Shown here one piece after another: positions 50,602 to 61,228 of a stretch of DNA of 64,000 nt. Made by a program: the position numbers and the translations under genes. The DNA lies in NCBI GenBank assembly GCA_916700875.1, contig CAKAKS010000039.1:8147544-8211543 (forward strand). Reading direction: 5' to 3'. The notes under the pieces are model-generated. The model ran no database searches, was not told the origin of the DNA, and saw nothing but the letters and a program-made list of their open reading frames with translations. Within the stretch, counting starts at the first letter, position 1. Each line of letters starts with the position of its first letter. This DNA comes from Sebastes aleutianus (taxonomy: Eukaryota > Chordata > Actinopteri > Perciformes > Sebastidae).

Positions 50602-50608
50602 CTGACAT
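50602..50608 (-). CDS. unidentified 75-aa protein gene, exon 1 coding part (start codon)
   Basis: Proposed start: ATG at 50608-50606 in the context AAACATGTCAG, followed after seven coding bases by a consensus donor GTGAGT (50601 downward). The exon exits in phase 1 (M1, S2, plus one base). An in-frame TGA lies eight codons upstream, so this is the first methionine of its frame. A short upstream open frame (ATG GAA AAA ACA CCA ATT TGA) sits in the presumed 5' UTR. The exon extends upstream by an unknown amount of UTR. A start exon this short is supported only by the strong donor and the matching phase of the following exons, so it is the weakest of the four. Confidence 0.4.
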
Positions 50609-53600
50609 GTTTACAGCTCTGTGTGCCGTGATTCACAGTCTTTCCGTCTTCAAATTGGTGTTTTTTCCATCATGCTTCTTCACAGATCCGATATGATTCA
50701 TTGTTCCAAAGCTCCCTAAGATCGCAGTCGAATCCACATTTACATACACTATAATTAGATGAGTGCAGGAGACTGCTGGGTGCAGTGGGTGGACTCTGTT
50801 ACGAAGCTTTCACACCCATACCGGCCTGATGTACAGTGGGTTTGTTGTTTACTGTAATGTGACATTTTTTGTCTGCTACTCACGATTTTTCTGTTTATTG
50901 TCATTCAGACGTTACAGTCTGTGTCTAACAAAAACAAAAGATGTGATAGAAAGGCGCGACAGTCTTTCAGGGCCAAATATGCAAGATTTAATTATTTTCA
51001 AAAAAAGGCATGAATGATTCTTGTAAGCTTCATCTCATGCAAATGGATCCCAAACATTATGTGCACTCAGCCAGTGAAATGGGTGTTAATGGGCATAACT
51101 CGCTGCCACGGCTTCTGGTTCTGATCCTACTGACAACCTATATCATACAGGTTGCTGCTATCCATCTACTTTAATATCATCACATACTCAAATAGCATCT
51201 TAAAATAAAGAAAATGATTTGCAATATGACACAATTAATACAGCCATTTTAGCTATAACTCATATCATAAACATTGTTTATTGGCCCAGACTGGATAAAC
51301 ACACTTTGAAGCTGATGCTCCGAGACACTTTTTGTTCATTGCTGCGGGTGAAGAAGAGGCAACAAAATTACAGCATTGTTTCACTTGCCATGATTTCTGT
51401 GGTTGCCATGGTCACAGGGCGAGCAGCAGCAGCAAGTTGCAAAAAGTTCAACAATCATCAACTCAGATGGCAGCAGAAAATACAGTAGCTGTGTGCGTTC
51501 AGGGGGGCAGCCGTCGAGCTGCTACTGCCTAACTCGGCTGCATGGCTTGGGTCGCGTTTACACTGGAAGGTCAACACGTTCTCATCCCAACTCGTCACCT
51601 ACCGAAGCCCCTTGGCGTCACTTTATTCTTGGCATCAAAACCACTATAGTTACCCTTCGTGTCACGTTAGCATTAGGTTTAGGAAATATCTACATGGTTG
51701 GGCTTAAAACTACTATGTTTCATTGTGCGTTTCATACTGGCATTAGAGGGTACCTTGTGCAGCAGTTCTGAACGCCGACAGCCTTGACAAAGCCTCTGTA
51801 TTTGATGCCCTGGGAATGAGAACGGACTGAGAAGTCTGAGAGTAATTTAACACGTACACGATGTTATAAAATGTTACATATATTTATTACAGGTAAGATT
51901 ACTTACTTACAGTCACTTACTGGTATGTTTTTCTGTATTATAAACATATTGTTTGTTACTAGAGCATTTAGAAACATATGCTAAAGAGCATCTTATCAAA
52001 ACTAGCGTTACAAAGCACAACGTAAGAGAGGGAGGAGAATACAGCAGTAAAAAGGCACATAAGAAGAACATGTACTGTCACATAATAACATGATGTGTAC
52101 TTAAAAAACAGCACACGAGTGTACTGCCTCTCTGACCAATGAGATTGTTTGGTTGGAGCTACCTGTTGCATAATATGAAGACATCTGCATCAGCGCAGGG
52201 GAACATGGACAGACAGAAGTAACATGTATGACAGCTGAGGGAGTCGGGTGTTGCATTAGTTATGAGTCGTGATGTAACTGTGTGGAAGCCGCGTGAGAGG
52301 CTCTGCGGGGACTTAAAACATGAGACCGACTGCCTCTCATAAGCCATTTTACATGCACAATCTCTTTTTTCACACAACTGCTTGCACAACACAACACCTA
52401 CAGTATATCTAACTCTACACACATAGAACACACACACACTGTTTTCATTAACTCTTTCTCCAAAGCCACTCTGACTCATTCGGTGTATTATGCAACGTCC
52501 CATAAGCAAATGATCTTCTGGAGAGGCTTACGTATAATCGTCTTCCAATCCTGTGTGAATGGATCTGCTTGTTTACATTCATGTATTCCTAGAGAACAAA
52601 AAAAAAAACACAAAAACATATATTTTCAGTGGTGCTTCTGACTTGCTGCTGAATGAAAAACACCTGTAAAACAGTTGCATTCTGCAGCCACATGGTGTCA
52701 TGAGTTGTGTGGCCAACATGCTGGTTTCCTGAGACCAGTCCAGTCAGGCATCTGTCACTTGCTTTCCCAGACTCAGATAACAGGGACTCTATGAATCAGG
52801 GAGAGTTAGTTGTTTTTCCATAAATCACAAACCTCCTTCTGTCTCTAAGCAACTTATTATTTCCAGTAATCAGCTGGTCAGATAAGTTATCCCAGTTGCT
52901 GTTTTTTAATAAACAAGGTTTGCAACCATGCAATGTGTCATTTTGGCACTGTTGCCTTTATCTTAGACTTAAAGCTAGGGTTGGTAGTCTTCTTCAAAAA
53001 CATTATTGTGTTATGTTTGTTGAAATTCTCATTACATCCCGAAAGCAATTATAAATCAAAAGCTTTGACAAAAAAAAAAAAATCTGGTATCTGTTGCCAG
53101 GGGCGACTTAATATGACTTGAGGCCCCGGGGTCTGAAGATGTTTTGGTGGCCCTCCCCAATCCTTCACAATATGCCAGAGCAACTTTAATTCAGAACCAA
53201 CCGTCAATGGACAGTGACAAATATTGAAAGGTGCCCTCCTAATCAGTGGACAGAATATGAGAGTCATTATTACAAGACAATACAGCGGCAACACAAGATC
53301 AGTCTTTTCAATTAAAGACCTGCAAACATCACACGCAAAGAACTGGTATGCATTTGGGGGTCATCCCCAACTATGCAATTTCACACCATTTTGGACCATT
53401 ATTTTTTACTCTAGCCTAGATAACGCCCCACAACACGTCACCTAGCTGGTTTGTAGAAAATGCATTATGTCCCTGGTCTGCATCCGAGCACAGGAAAATC
53501 TGGCAACTCACGCCTCCTTTCACAGCATCAATATTTTAGTCCCTCACAAGCCTCTGCTTCCGCTCAGCGGTGATGCTATGTTGAGTCAGATGTTTGACTT

Positions 53601-53989
53601 TAGCAGTCTTAGATCATTTTGCAAGGGCTGGGTTAAAATAGGTCAGTGAAGGCAGCACAGAATAATATTATACTTGTTCTTCTTTTCCTTATACTCTCTT
53701 CTTTGTAAAATGAAAATATGTGACTGCGAAGGTTTAGAGTGAATGGAGGGTCAAAACTTTAGTCACCCCAGCGACAAAATCCCCTCTTGTGATTTACGAC
53801 AGTCCTATTTAAAGGCCGCAGGAAGCTGGAGTTTAACGTTACGGCCTTGAAGGACAGTTTTCCACTGTCAAGTGTTAAAAGTGAGCCTGTTTTATGACCC
53901 TGTTGGTGACCGTATTCATGGGCTGTGGCAGCCATTTTCTTCTGCCAGTATGTGATACCCGGCAGGTACGTTACCACGGGTGAAAGTCT

Positions 53990-54130
53990 TGATCATTTGC
54001 ATGCAAGAATTAATAATTTATACCCTCAAATTACTTAATATGATTAATTGAATGACTTAAATTATTCATTTAAGGGGCCAAATTACTAATTTGTGCACAT
54101 GAATTATTATGCACACTATCATTATCATTC
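53990..54130. promoter_or_regulatory. candidate homeodomain/POU-type conserved element
   Basis: An AT-rich block with an octamer-like word (ATTTGCATGC), a cluster of TAAT/ATTA cores (GATTAATTGAATG, AATTATTCATTTAA, AAATTACTAATTTG, GAATTATTATGCAC) and no repeat hallmarks. Such clusters are typical of developmental enhancers. Conservation cannot be judged here. Confidence 0.3.
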
Positions 54131-54800
54131 TTTTGTTGCTGTGTGGTCGCTGGTCAAAAAAGAGTTCAAAGGTCATTGAGACATTCCCAGTGGGACAACC
54201 CATAATCTGCTGCTTATCAGGTGTGTGTGAGAAGGCGGCTCCACCCCCCGCCCTCAATCCATGGTGACCTTTTGGACTTCCTGTTAGGACGAGGTCAAAC
54301 TCTGCGGTGTTTACCAGGATACACTGGAATTTTTACAACATGAAAGGTCTGCTGGGAATTCCACAAGTGGCCCACTTCAAATGAGAGCCGTTCTGCCTTA
54401 AAGGGCCAAGCATGTGACCCCGGCTCAGAGGTCAAGTAAATGAAGCTTTATGACGGCCCGCGAGGAACAAGAATGTCAGCTTTTAAAGCACTTTGTGCAG
54501 CACAGTTCTGCAGACAAGCTTCATAAACCTTTTGTTTTTGTTCTTTGGTGGCCAACTTCTGCAAAGCAATGATTTCTCTGCTGTTTATTTGGCTTTTATT
54601 GATACTGTCTGTAGAGAAAGTGATAATATCAATAATATTCATTCATTTTATTTCCTTGTGGTTGCTTGTTTTACTTGGTGTTATTGTTTTGAACACAGCC
54701 ATGTGACTGTCTGCAGGGTGGATCTTAACTGCTATCATTATGTCATCTCCCTGGGTAGTTATTTGCCTATTAGTTTTAAACAGTTTTATTATAACAGTCA
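54131..54800. promoter_or_regulatory. candidate regulatory block with receptor, T-box and Fox-like motifs
   Basis: Contains TTCAAAGGTCATTGAG (nuclear receptor half site), CTTATCAGGTGTG (GATA and T-box cores side by side), GGTGTTTACC (forkhead core) and TGTTTATTTGGCTTTTATTG. It is free of recognised repeats for 650 bp. Weak, motif-based. Confidence 0.25.
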
Positions 54801-55083
54801 TAGTGCAACCACACTAAAGAGTAACTTTAATTCTCTCTGTCTTTTTTTTTTTTAATATTTATTTTTTATTGGTGCAAAAACAAAACAGTAGTGACTTCAC
54901 AGATGGTGCAACAATTAAAAGAACAGAGGAGAAATACCCGAAAAAGACTAAGAAAACAAGGTGACGTGCAGAGCTTGACATGATACGTAACAAACCTAAT
55001 AAGCAAAACAAAACAAACAAAACCAAAAAAGGGATGAAATAATAATCATAATAATTCTAGTAATAAAATCTTAAATACAGTTT

Positions 55084-55190
55084 AAATAAAAAGATAATTA
55101 ATTATTATTATTATTTAATAACAATAATAATAATAAATATGTTTTGAATGCTACTAATAATAATAATAAATAGGTGATAATAATAAGGAA
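55084..55190. repeat. AAT-rich low-complexity stretch
   Basis: ATTATTATTATT followed by AATAATAATAATAA blocks, adjoining a poly-T tract at 54843-54854 that may mark a retrotransposon 3' end on the minus strand. Confidence 0.8.
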
Positions 55191-56115
55191 GGAATTAAAA
55201 ATAAATAAATAAAAGAGTTGTTAGATAGTCAGAACTGTCAGCTATTGTAATAAGGATGGATCTGATAGGGCTTGAGAACTGTCTATTAAGGTGTCTCGAT
55301 CTAGACAAACTGTTATGTCTAAACTTCACAGTTATCAGATGTCAGGCTTCTATTGAGTTAATATGCAAACGAGTGGCTGAGCAGGCAAATAGAAACTACA
55401 TTTCTACAAGCCCTCACTGGGGTAAAAATACGCCTTTCCTAGCAGTATTATTTATAAAAATGCTCATGACAAAGTAGTACACAGGACACACATGCACAGT
55501 GAAACATGCTTGCTTTAGTGATACTCCTTCCTGAATGGCAGCGTTTGTTGAGCGGTCATGTGAACTGTTGTGGTTAAATTTGGCTTCCTCTCTGCATCCC
55601 ATGACATCCTCTGAGAGCAGGCGATCTGAGCCGGGAGGGAGAGGCGGAGGAGATAACCAGCACACCGCAAGCTCAGTGATGAACATAAAGACTTTTCTGA
55701 TCGAGGGCAAACTGACAACAACATCTCATGTGTAGTGCTGGATGAAAGCAGGGATCATATATCCGGAGCAGGGTTTCCATATATTGACACTAATCAGTGT
55801 CAGGATGTGACGGCTGCCTGCTCACTAACCTCTGAGTCAACATGCAAAGTGGTCTCATAACACCATGAACGCTCAGCCGCTCAGCTCTGCTCACGACACG
55901 GAGGCGCATGCAACAAATATATCCATGATACATGGAGCACACACTTACACTCACAAATTACATAAAGTTGCATTTTAGTTCAATACTGGAACTATTTCTT
56001 GTCAAACAACAGTTTTTCCAACATCATGCAACATCTCCAGCTCTAAATTATACTTCCATGTTCACAGGAAACGTATAGTATCCGTTTGTTCCATGCATAA
56101 AGTCTCTTTTCTGTT

Positions 56116-56577
56116 GTGGCTTAGAGGTAGAGCGGGTCGCCCGGTTGTATCTAGAAGGGAGCCCGCAAACTGTGAAATCTGATCTGAGATCTGCAAAAAC
56201 TTGGAAAAACTCTTGCGAGACTCGCTGCCCAACGACTTTTCCTAACCTTAACCATTCGAAGACAATGCCTAACCGTAACTATTTAAAATCAATGCCTAAC
56301 TATAACAATCTCTTGAGGGTATCCCCAGTTTGCGGGCTCCCTTCTAGCCATAATCAGGTCGCCATGTCGCCAAATTGCTCCAGAAGGCTGTGCCATCGGT
56401 GTCTGAATGAGTATTTAGATTAGATCCTGATGGGCAGGTTGGCACCTTTCATGGCAGCCTGTGATAACAGTGATGAATGAATGTGTGTGAATGGGTGAAC
56501 GCTGACGCTAGTGTAAAGCGCTTTGAGTGGTCGGAAGACTAGAAAGGTGCTATAGAAATGCAAGTCCATTTACCATT
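56116..56577 (+). repeat. tRNA-headed SINE split by another element
   Basis: The head reads GGCTTAGAGGTAGAGCGGGT, resembling a tRNA A-box region. The body and tail (GTAAAGCGCTTTGAGTGGTC ... TGCAAGTCCATTTACCATT) match, in inverse orientation, the copy at 33895-34075. A 197-bp element at 56151-56347 interrupts it right after the head. Confidence 0.7.
56151..56347. mobile_element. 197-bp element with perfect 22-bp terminal inverted repeats
   Basis: The two ends, CTAGAAGGGAGCCCGCAAAC followed by TG, and its exact reverse complement at 56326-56347, are identical over 22 bases. The interior has CCTAACCNTAAC-type repeats. The superfamily is unclear; TA or CTAG may be the target duplication. Perfect ends suggest recent insertion into the surrounding SINE. 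Confidence 0.8.
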
Positions 56578-56589
56578 TTTAGAATAAAC

Positions 56590-56850
56590 TTCCAACATAG
56601 GTTTACTTAGGTTTTAGGTCTACTTACGCAACAAAATGACTTGGTTAGGTTTGGGACAAGATTGGTGTTTGGGTCTAAATAACTACGTTTGTTATAAGTA
56701 CGTTTGTTACGTACGTGGGATAAGTACAGACGTTACGTAACAAAACTAAGGTAAAATAAGTCAACATTGACTTGGTTTCACATTTGACACGAACAGCGGT
56801 CTCCTGGGTGAAAGTCCTGTGTTTGTTTGACCCATCCGACCTCCCCTCCG
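56590..56850. repeat. interspersed repeat, GGTCAAACAAACA family
   Basis: Inverse copy: CTTACGCAACAAAATGACTT, GTCAACATTGACTTGGTTTC and TGTTTGTTTGACCCATCCGA match the reverse complement of 63460-64000. Confidence 0.6.
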
Positions 56851-57179
56851 TCCCACCCTATGCACATTTTCTCACTCTGTATACTATGTCAGTTGCTCTG
56901 ATCGTCTAATAATAATGTGGATAGGTTTACATTGGAGTTAGTTGAAAGCCTGGTGCGTCTCCTACAGGCGCTAAAGTGTGCCTCGGTGCGTCCGTATCAG
57001 ACACCGAGGGGCACTGACCAGTATTTCAGGTCAGTATTTGACGAGTTGTAAGTGAAATTGATTTTAAGATTGAGATTTGATTCGAGCTTGGTCTAATGGG
57101 CTCTGAGACTAGTTTTAGGGTTCAGGATGGGGTTGCACCAGCTATTGTCCTTTGCTGAAAGCATGTAATCCCTCCTCAC

Positions 57180-57620
57180 AGTTGTGTTCATTGAGTGGTG
57201 AACCACCAACTATCCGTTCACAAGCTCCCTGAAAAGCCCCTTGAACTAAACCCTCCTTTTGGTTTTCTCAGCTTCCTGATCGCTAATCACAGCAGAGAAC
57301 ATTTCAAACACCCCATTGTTGCCGCCGTCTGTGTCAGGTCCCGGCGGGTTACGCAACCCACGTACACCCGACTCGGTTCGTCCGCCGCGGCGGATGTGGC
57401 GGCTCCTCTTAGCCAGGCCTTGGCATTCTCGGGTTACTGAGTGTGCAGGCGGACAGGTCCTTGTGTGTATCCCTTACACTTGCTCAGGCAGGCAGGAAGT
57501 TCCTGTTGACATGAATGAACTGGCCTTTCAATAATGCAAGAGGAGCTCAGGGGAGAACGGCTGCCTCTCCCCGAGGACCATTACCTCAGTAACTGTCCTG
57601 CTTAGGCTGGCCCGGAGGCG
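57180..57620. promoter_or_regulatory. CpG-dense cluster in a gene desert
   Basis: Between about 57,340 and 57,420 there are around 14 CpG within 90 bases (for example CGTCCGCCGCGGCGGATGTG), far above the surroundings, flanked by non-repeat sequence. It could be an unannotated promoter or CpG-rich enhancer; the two overlapping open frames here show no family signature. Confidence 0.3.
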
Positions 57621-57849
57621 CTGTGTGTGTGTGTCAGGAAGAGAGAAAGAAAGAAGAGAAGGAAGCAGCGTGTTTGTTTTATGTTAAGTGGATGCATTAG
57701 AGTGTGTCTGCACTTGTGTGTTCATTCTTACTTACTCTGCTTATGTGGACCACACAAACTCACAAGGAGAGAAATAATAAGAGTAATCCACTGCATCTCC
57801 AAGGCCAAATGTCAGGTTGGGTTTCAAATTAAGATTAAAATGACGTAAC

Positions 57850-58140
57850 GTGATTGATTAGAGTATGGGTTGATGTTAAGTTTTCAACAAAAGAGCGATC
57901 TTTTCCTAAAGCTAAGTAGTTTTTGTCACGTAACTTCCGTACTTTAGTTACAGCACTTCAAATGTTATTTAAACCTAAGTAGTTTTGTTGCCTAAGCCTA
58001 ACCAAGTCGATCTATTCCTAAACCTAACTAAATAGTTTTATTTTGAAAAGACTGGAGTGGAAATTAACACGTACGTCAAGAGTTGCTGGGCATTCGTAGG
58101 AAAAAGCAAGAAAAATACGTTGTTGAAAGTCTTACTGAGC
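57850..58140. repeat. interspersed repeat, TTTAGGCAACAAAACTAC family
   Basis: AAACCTAAGTAGTTTTGTTG and GCCTAACCAAGTCGATCTAT are the reverse complement of words at 63,835-63,890, and the GTTGCTGGGCATTCGTAGGA end matches 63,745-63,765. Confidence 0.6.
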
Positions 58141-58779
58141 GTCACAAAAAAAGGGAAATTTATGTCTATGTACACAAATCAAATAGATTCAATATTGTGA
58201 CTATTTCACAAACTGCCTTAAAGAGACTGTGTTGGCTGAACAGGTAGAAGCTAAAAAGCCAGATATTTCCCTAACTTGTCATAGTTTGACAAGTGATAAC
58301 TCCAATTTGCAACATTATTAGAGAGCATTTCAAACCAAATGTCCAGTCAATCATGTCATCCATATTCCATATTAGCCTTGTTCACACTTTCTAGGTGGTA
58401 GTTTCTGGTTTGATACCCTTCTCCTCCTGTCTACACTCCCAAGTGTCCTTGAACAAGACAATAAACTTCTGAATTGCTCCTAATATATGTGATTAGCTTC
58501 AGAGTTGCTTCCATTTTAATCTAGTGACTTGTAAATCCCCACTTAGTAAACCTCCACTTAGTGACCTTCATCATAAAAAGCCAATTTACAAGCAGCCGGT
58601 GCAATCAGCTGCAAGTTAGAACTGGTTTTTAAGTTAGATCAGGGTTGAGAATAAGCATTTGACATGCAGGGTCGAGGTTATTGTAGGTTGGAGAATGAAC
58701 GGAAGGTTCTCACAAGTATAGTAAAACAAAATGTGTGCGCTGAACACACGAAAACTGCCCTTTTCTGAGCGTTTTGTCT

Positions 58780-59320
58780 TCTCAAAATATGACCTCTGCT
58801 CTTGTTTTCTCCACCAGGCCGTTCATCAAACAGACCTCATCCCAACAGAGCCATTGTAAACTCTCCTTGTTATCTGACCAGACTAAACAAGCCAGACTAC
58901 ACAAACATTCTTGTTTGGCCATAAAAGACCCAGAGTGGAGCCTCTCCCCTCCTCTCAGCGCTGCCTCCACACTACACCGCTCTACACTCCTCAGCAGCTC
59001 TTTTGAAGTCGTCCCCCGCAGCTCTCCACCATTAGCCGGCCTCCCATCTGCTGTGCCACAGCTACTTCATTACCAGCCTACCGCTGCTGCCATAATCGGA
59101 AAGAGAACAGCAGGCTAACGTAGCCGTGGTGCTTCCTGAACCCCCCCTCCCTCCTCTCCTCACTCCCATTCCAGCTTCTTTAATTAGCTGTCGGCTGTTT
59201 GGCTTTTATTGACCTAAAACATCCCTAAACCTTATTCCTCCACACCCTGCGCTAGCTCATTAAGCCTCGCAAGAGGAACAGTAAAAAGCACATAGTCCCC
59301 AAAGAACACACACCTCCACA
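58780..59320. promoter_or_regulatory. candidate conserved noncoding block
   Basis: Repeat-free sequence with CTTTAATTAGCTGTCGGCTG, TTTGGCTTTTATTGACC and GCTAGCTCATTAAGCC, that is, homeobox-type ATTA and Hox-type TTTATTG cores within 130 bp. The 114-aa open frame at 58,774-59,118 is low-complexity Ser/Leu/Pro and not convincing. Confidence 0.25.
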
Positions 59321-59516
59321 TTAAGTGCAGTCAGTTGATGGTTCAGAGAGAAATAAATGTGACAGATGCAAAAAAACACTTCAAAAAGTACTTTGATATA
59401 GAAGTAAAACTTTTTGCAGTTCAAGTAATGATGTGTCACGTGACTGTGGCGTCTGTCTCTTGCGTCTTTCTATGTGATTTCTTTCTTCGCCTTGACCCTG
59501 GGCAAGTGATTTGCCC

Positions 59517-59665
59517 TTAAAGCTGCAGTGGGTAGAAAACAGATTCACGAGGAGGTGCAGAAGTCTAGTTATCTCTCAGAAGTGCTTGAATTACAATATG
59601 CTAAAATGTTAGTATAGAATTTTTGCCTGGCGATGCCAAAAACGTTCTGCCTACTGAAGCTTTAA
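59517..59665. mobile_element. TTAA-flanked MITE, family D, short complete copy
   Basis: A 149-bp element with TTAA at both ends (59517-59520, 59662-59665) and inverted ends TTAAAGCTGCAGTGGGTAGA and TCTGCCTACTGAAGCTTTAA. Its reverse complement matches the first 130 bp of the sequence at 6526, for example AGAGATAACTAGACTTCTGC. Confidence 0.85.
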
Positions 59666-59793
59666 TGAGAGAGAAATTGTCTTTCATTATTTGTGTCTGT
59701 TATTGTGTCTTTTATCATATATATATGAGAAAAAGATGCCCCCAAAAAGTTAAAGGTTACAGGTAAAGTTACAAAAAAACGCGTCTCCAAAAC

Positions 59794-59835
59794 GTCAATC
59801 AATCAATAAATCAATCAATCAATCAATCAATCAAT
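59794..59835. repeat. TCAA tetranucleotide microsatellite
   Basis: About ten TCAA/AATC units with one AAATC interruption. Confidence 0.95.
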
Positions 59836-60659
59836 GTGTGATGGGAATGTTCAGTCATCAACCTCCGTTATCTGACCTGATGTGTTTTTATCCAGCGACT
59901 CCTGGTCTTTTTAGCAGCCGGGAAGCGAAAGAACGAGCGAGACCCGTTGCTGGTGTGAGCACATCCTAGTATGAAAGACACAGGCATTACGTTGTCGTCT
60001 TTCTAATTATGTATTTTACACTTATACTTCAACAGTTTTACAACAAACTGCGACTTTCTTGACTTGCAAAATTATCTTTTAAATTGACAAACAACATGTG
60101 TGTGATTCACGGTGTAATTCAAATGGGATGAAAAAACTATTTGTCTCTTGCTGTTGACGATATTTTTTCCGAAATAAGGTCCCATGGCGGTCCACCGGAA
60201 GGGGCGGGACTTTGCCTCTCTATAGTGGAGCTCCAAATTGTCACCTATTGAGAAGGAGATAATATCAAAATCATGTTGCCAGAACAATATTGGTCACCAC
60301 GATCCTTTCATCAACCAGGAAGTCGAATGTTGCACGGCTTATAAAGCCCTTTCAAGGAAAATTAGTTAATTTGATTTTGGGCTATATCAAAAAAAAATAA
60401 TTGGCTTGACTTTCTCTTCAAACACGTGTCCAGTTTTATAAACTTACATACCTGTACCTTTGCTCAGCAACTAGGTTTGTTGTTTTACCATAATAAGACC
60501 AAAGACCAGCGTTTTGAGGTGTGCAGTCATCATTAAAGAACACAGACGAATGCACTCGCTACACAGGAGGGACATCTGTTTCCAAATCAGAAAGCATTAG
60601 CCTACCACTCAGCTATCTGGCGTCCAATATACTGTTCCTGTCTTTCTTGTTTTTATATG

Positions 60660-61060
60660 AGGGGCTGTAAACAGACAGATAGCCTCTGGCTTTACTGCTC
60701 CCCTCCCTCTCCCTCTCCCTCATTTAGTGACTTCCTCTCAGTGTGGCAGTAAAAAGAGCTTTATTCCTCATTATTCCTCTGGTTTGTTGTATCCCCAGAC
60801 AGCAGGATCAAGTTGAGGTCAGCCAGGCTCTTGTTTGCATGTGAGCGGAGGTTATATAATGTACCGTCTCTGATGCTCCAGACCTCTTCATGTAGATTTT
60901 ACACAGATATCGGCTGATTAGAGAGATCGCATGCTGGGCTGCTTTGATGTTGCTTTCAAAGGTGAAAAGTGAAGAGGGTTTGCACAGTGAAACAATGGGG
61001 CTGACTCCGTTTTATGAAGCTATAAGCTGAAACGTCAAATAGAGTTTGTGTCGACGAGGT
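60660..61060. promoter_or_regulatory. candidate conserved noncoding block
   Basis: Repeat-free apart from a CCCTCT run at about 60,700; contains CTTGTTTGCATGTGAG (octamer-like), CTTTGATGTTGCTTTCAAAGG (two opposed TCF/LEF-like cores) and ATCGGCTGATTAGAG. Motif-based only. Confidence 0.22.
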
Positions 61061-61228
61061 CAGCGGTGCCGCTGGGAATCATAGCTGTGGAAATCCAACT
61101 AAGATAAGTACGTATGCATATTTATTATCTATATGTATGCACAGTGTGAAAAGATGCAACACACTATTAAAACAATAAAACATTTTCTTTTTTTGCAGCT
61201 TTCAAAGGAGAAATGCAAATCAAGTGCA

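Noticed and set aside
56116..56150. tRNA gene
   Set aside because: Only the A-box-like head is present and the downstream part is a SINE body; no cloverleaf or anticodon arm can be formed.
58774..59118. 114-aa open frame
   Set aside because: Low-complexity Ser/Thr/Leu/Pro translation without recognisable domain; the opposite strand is open as well.
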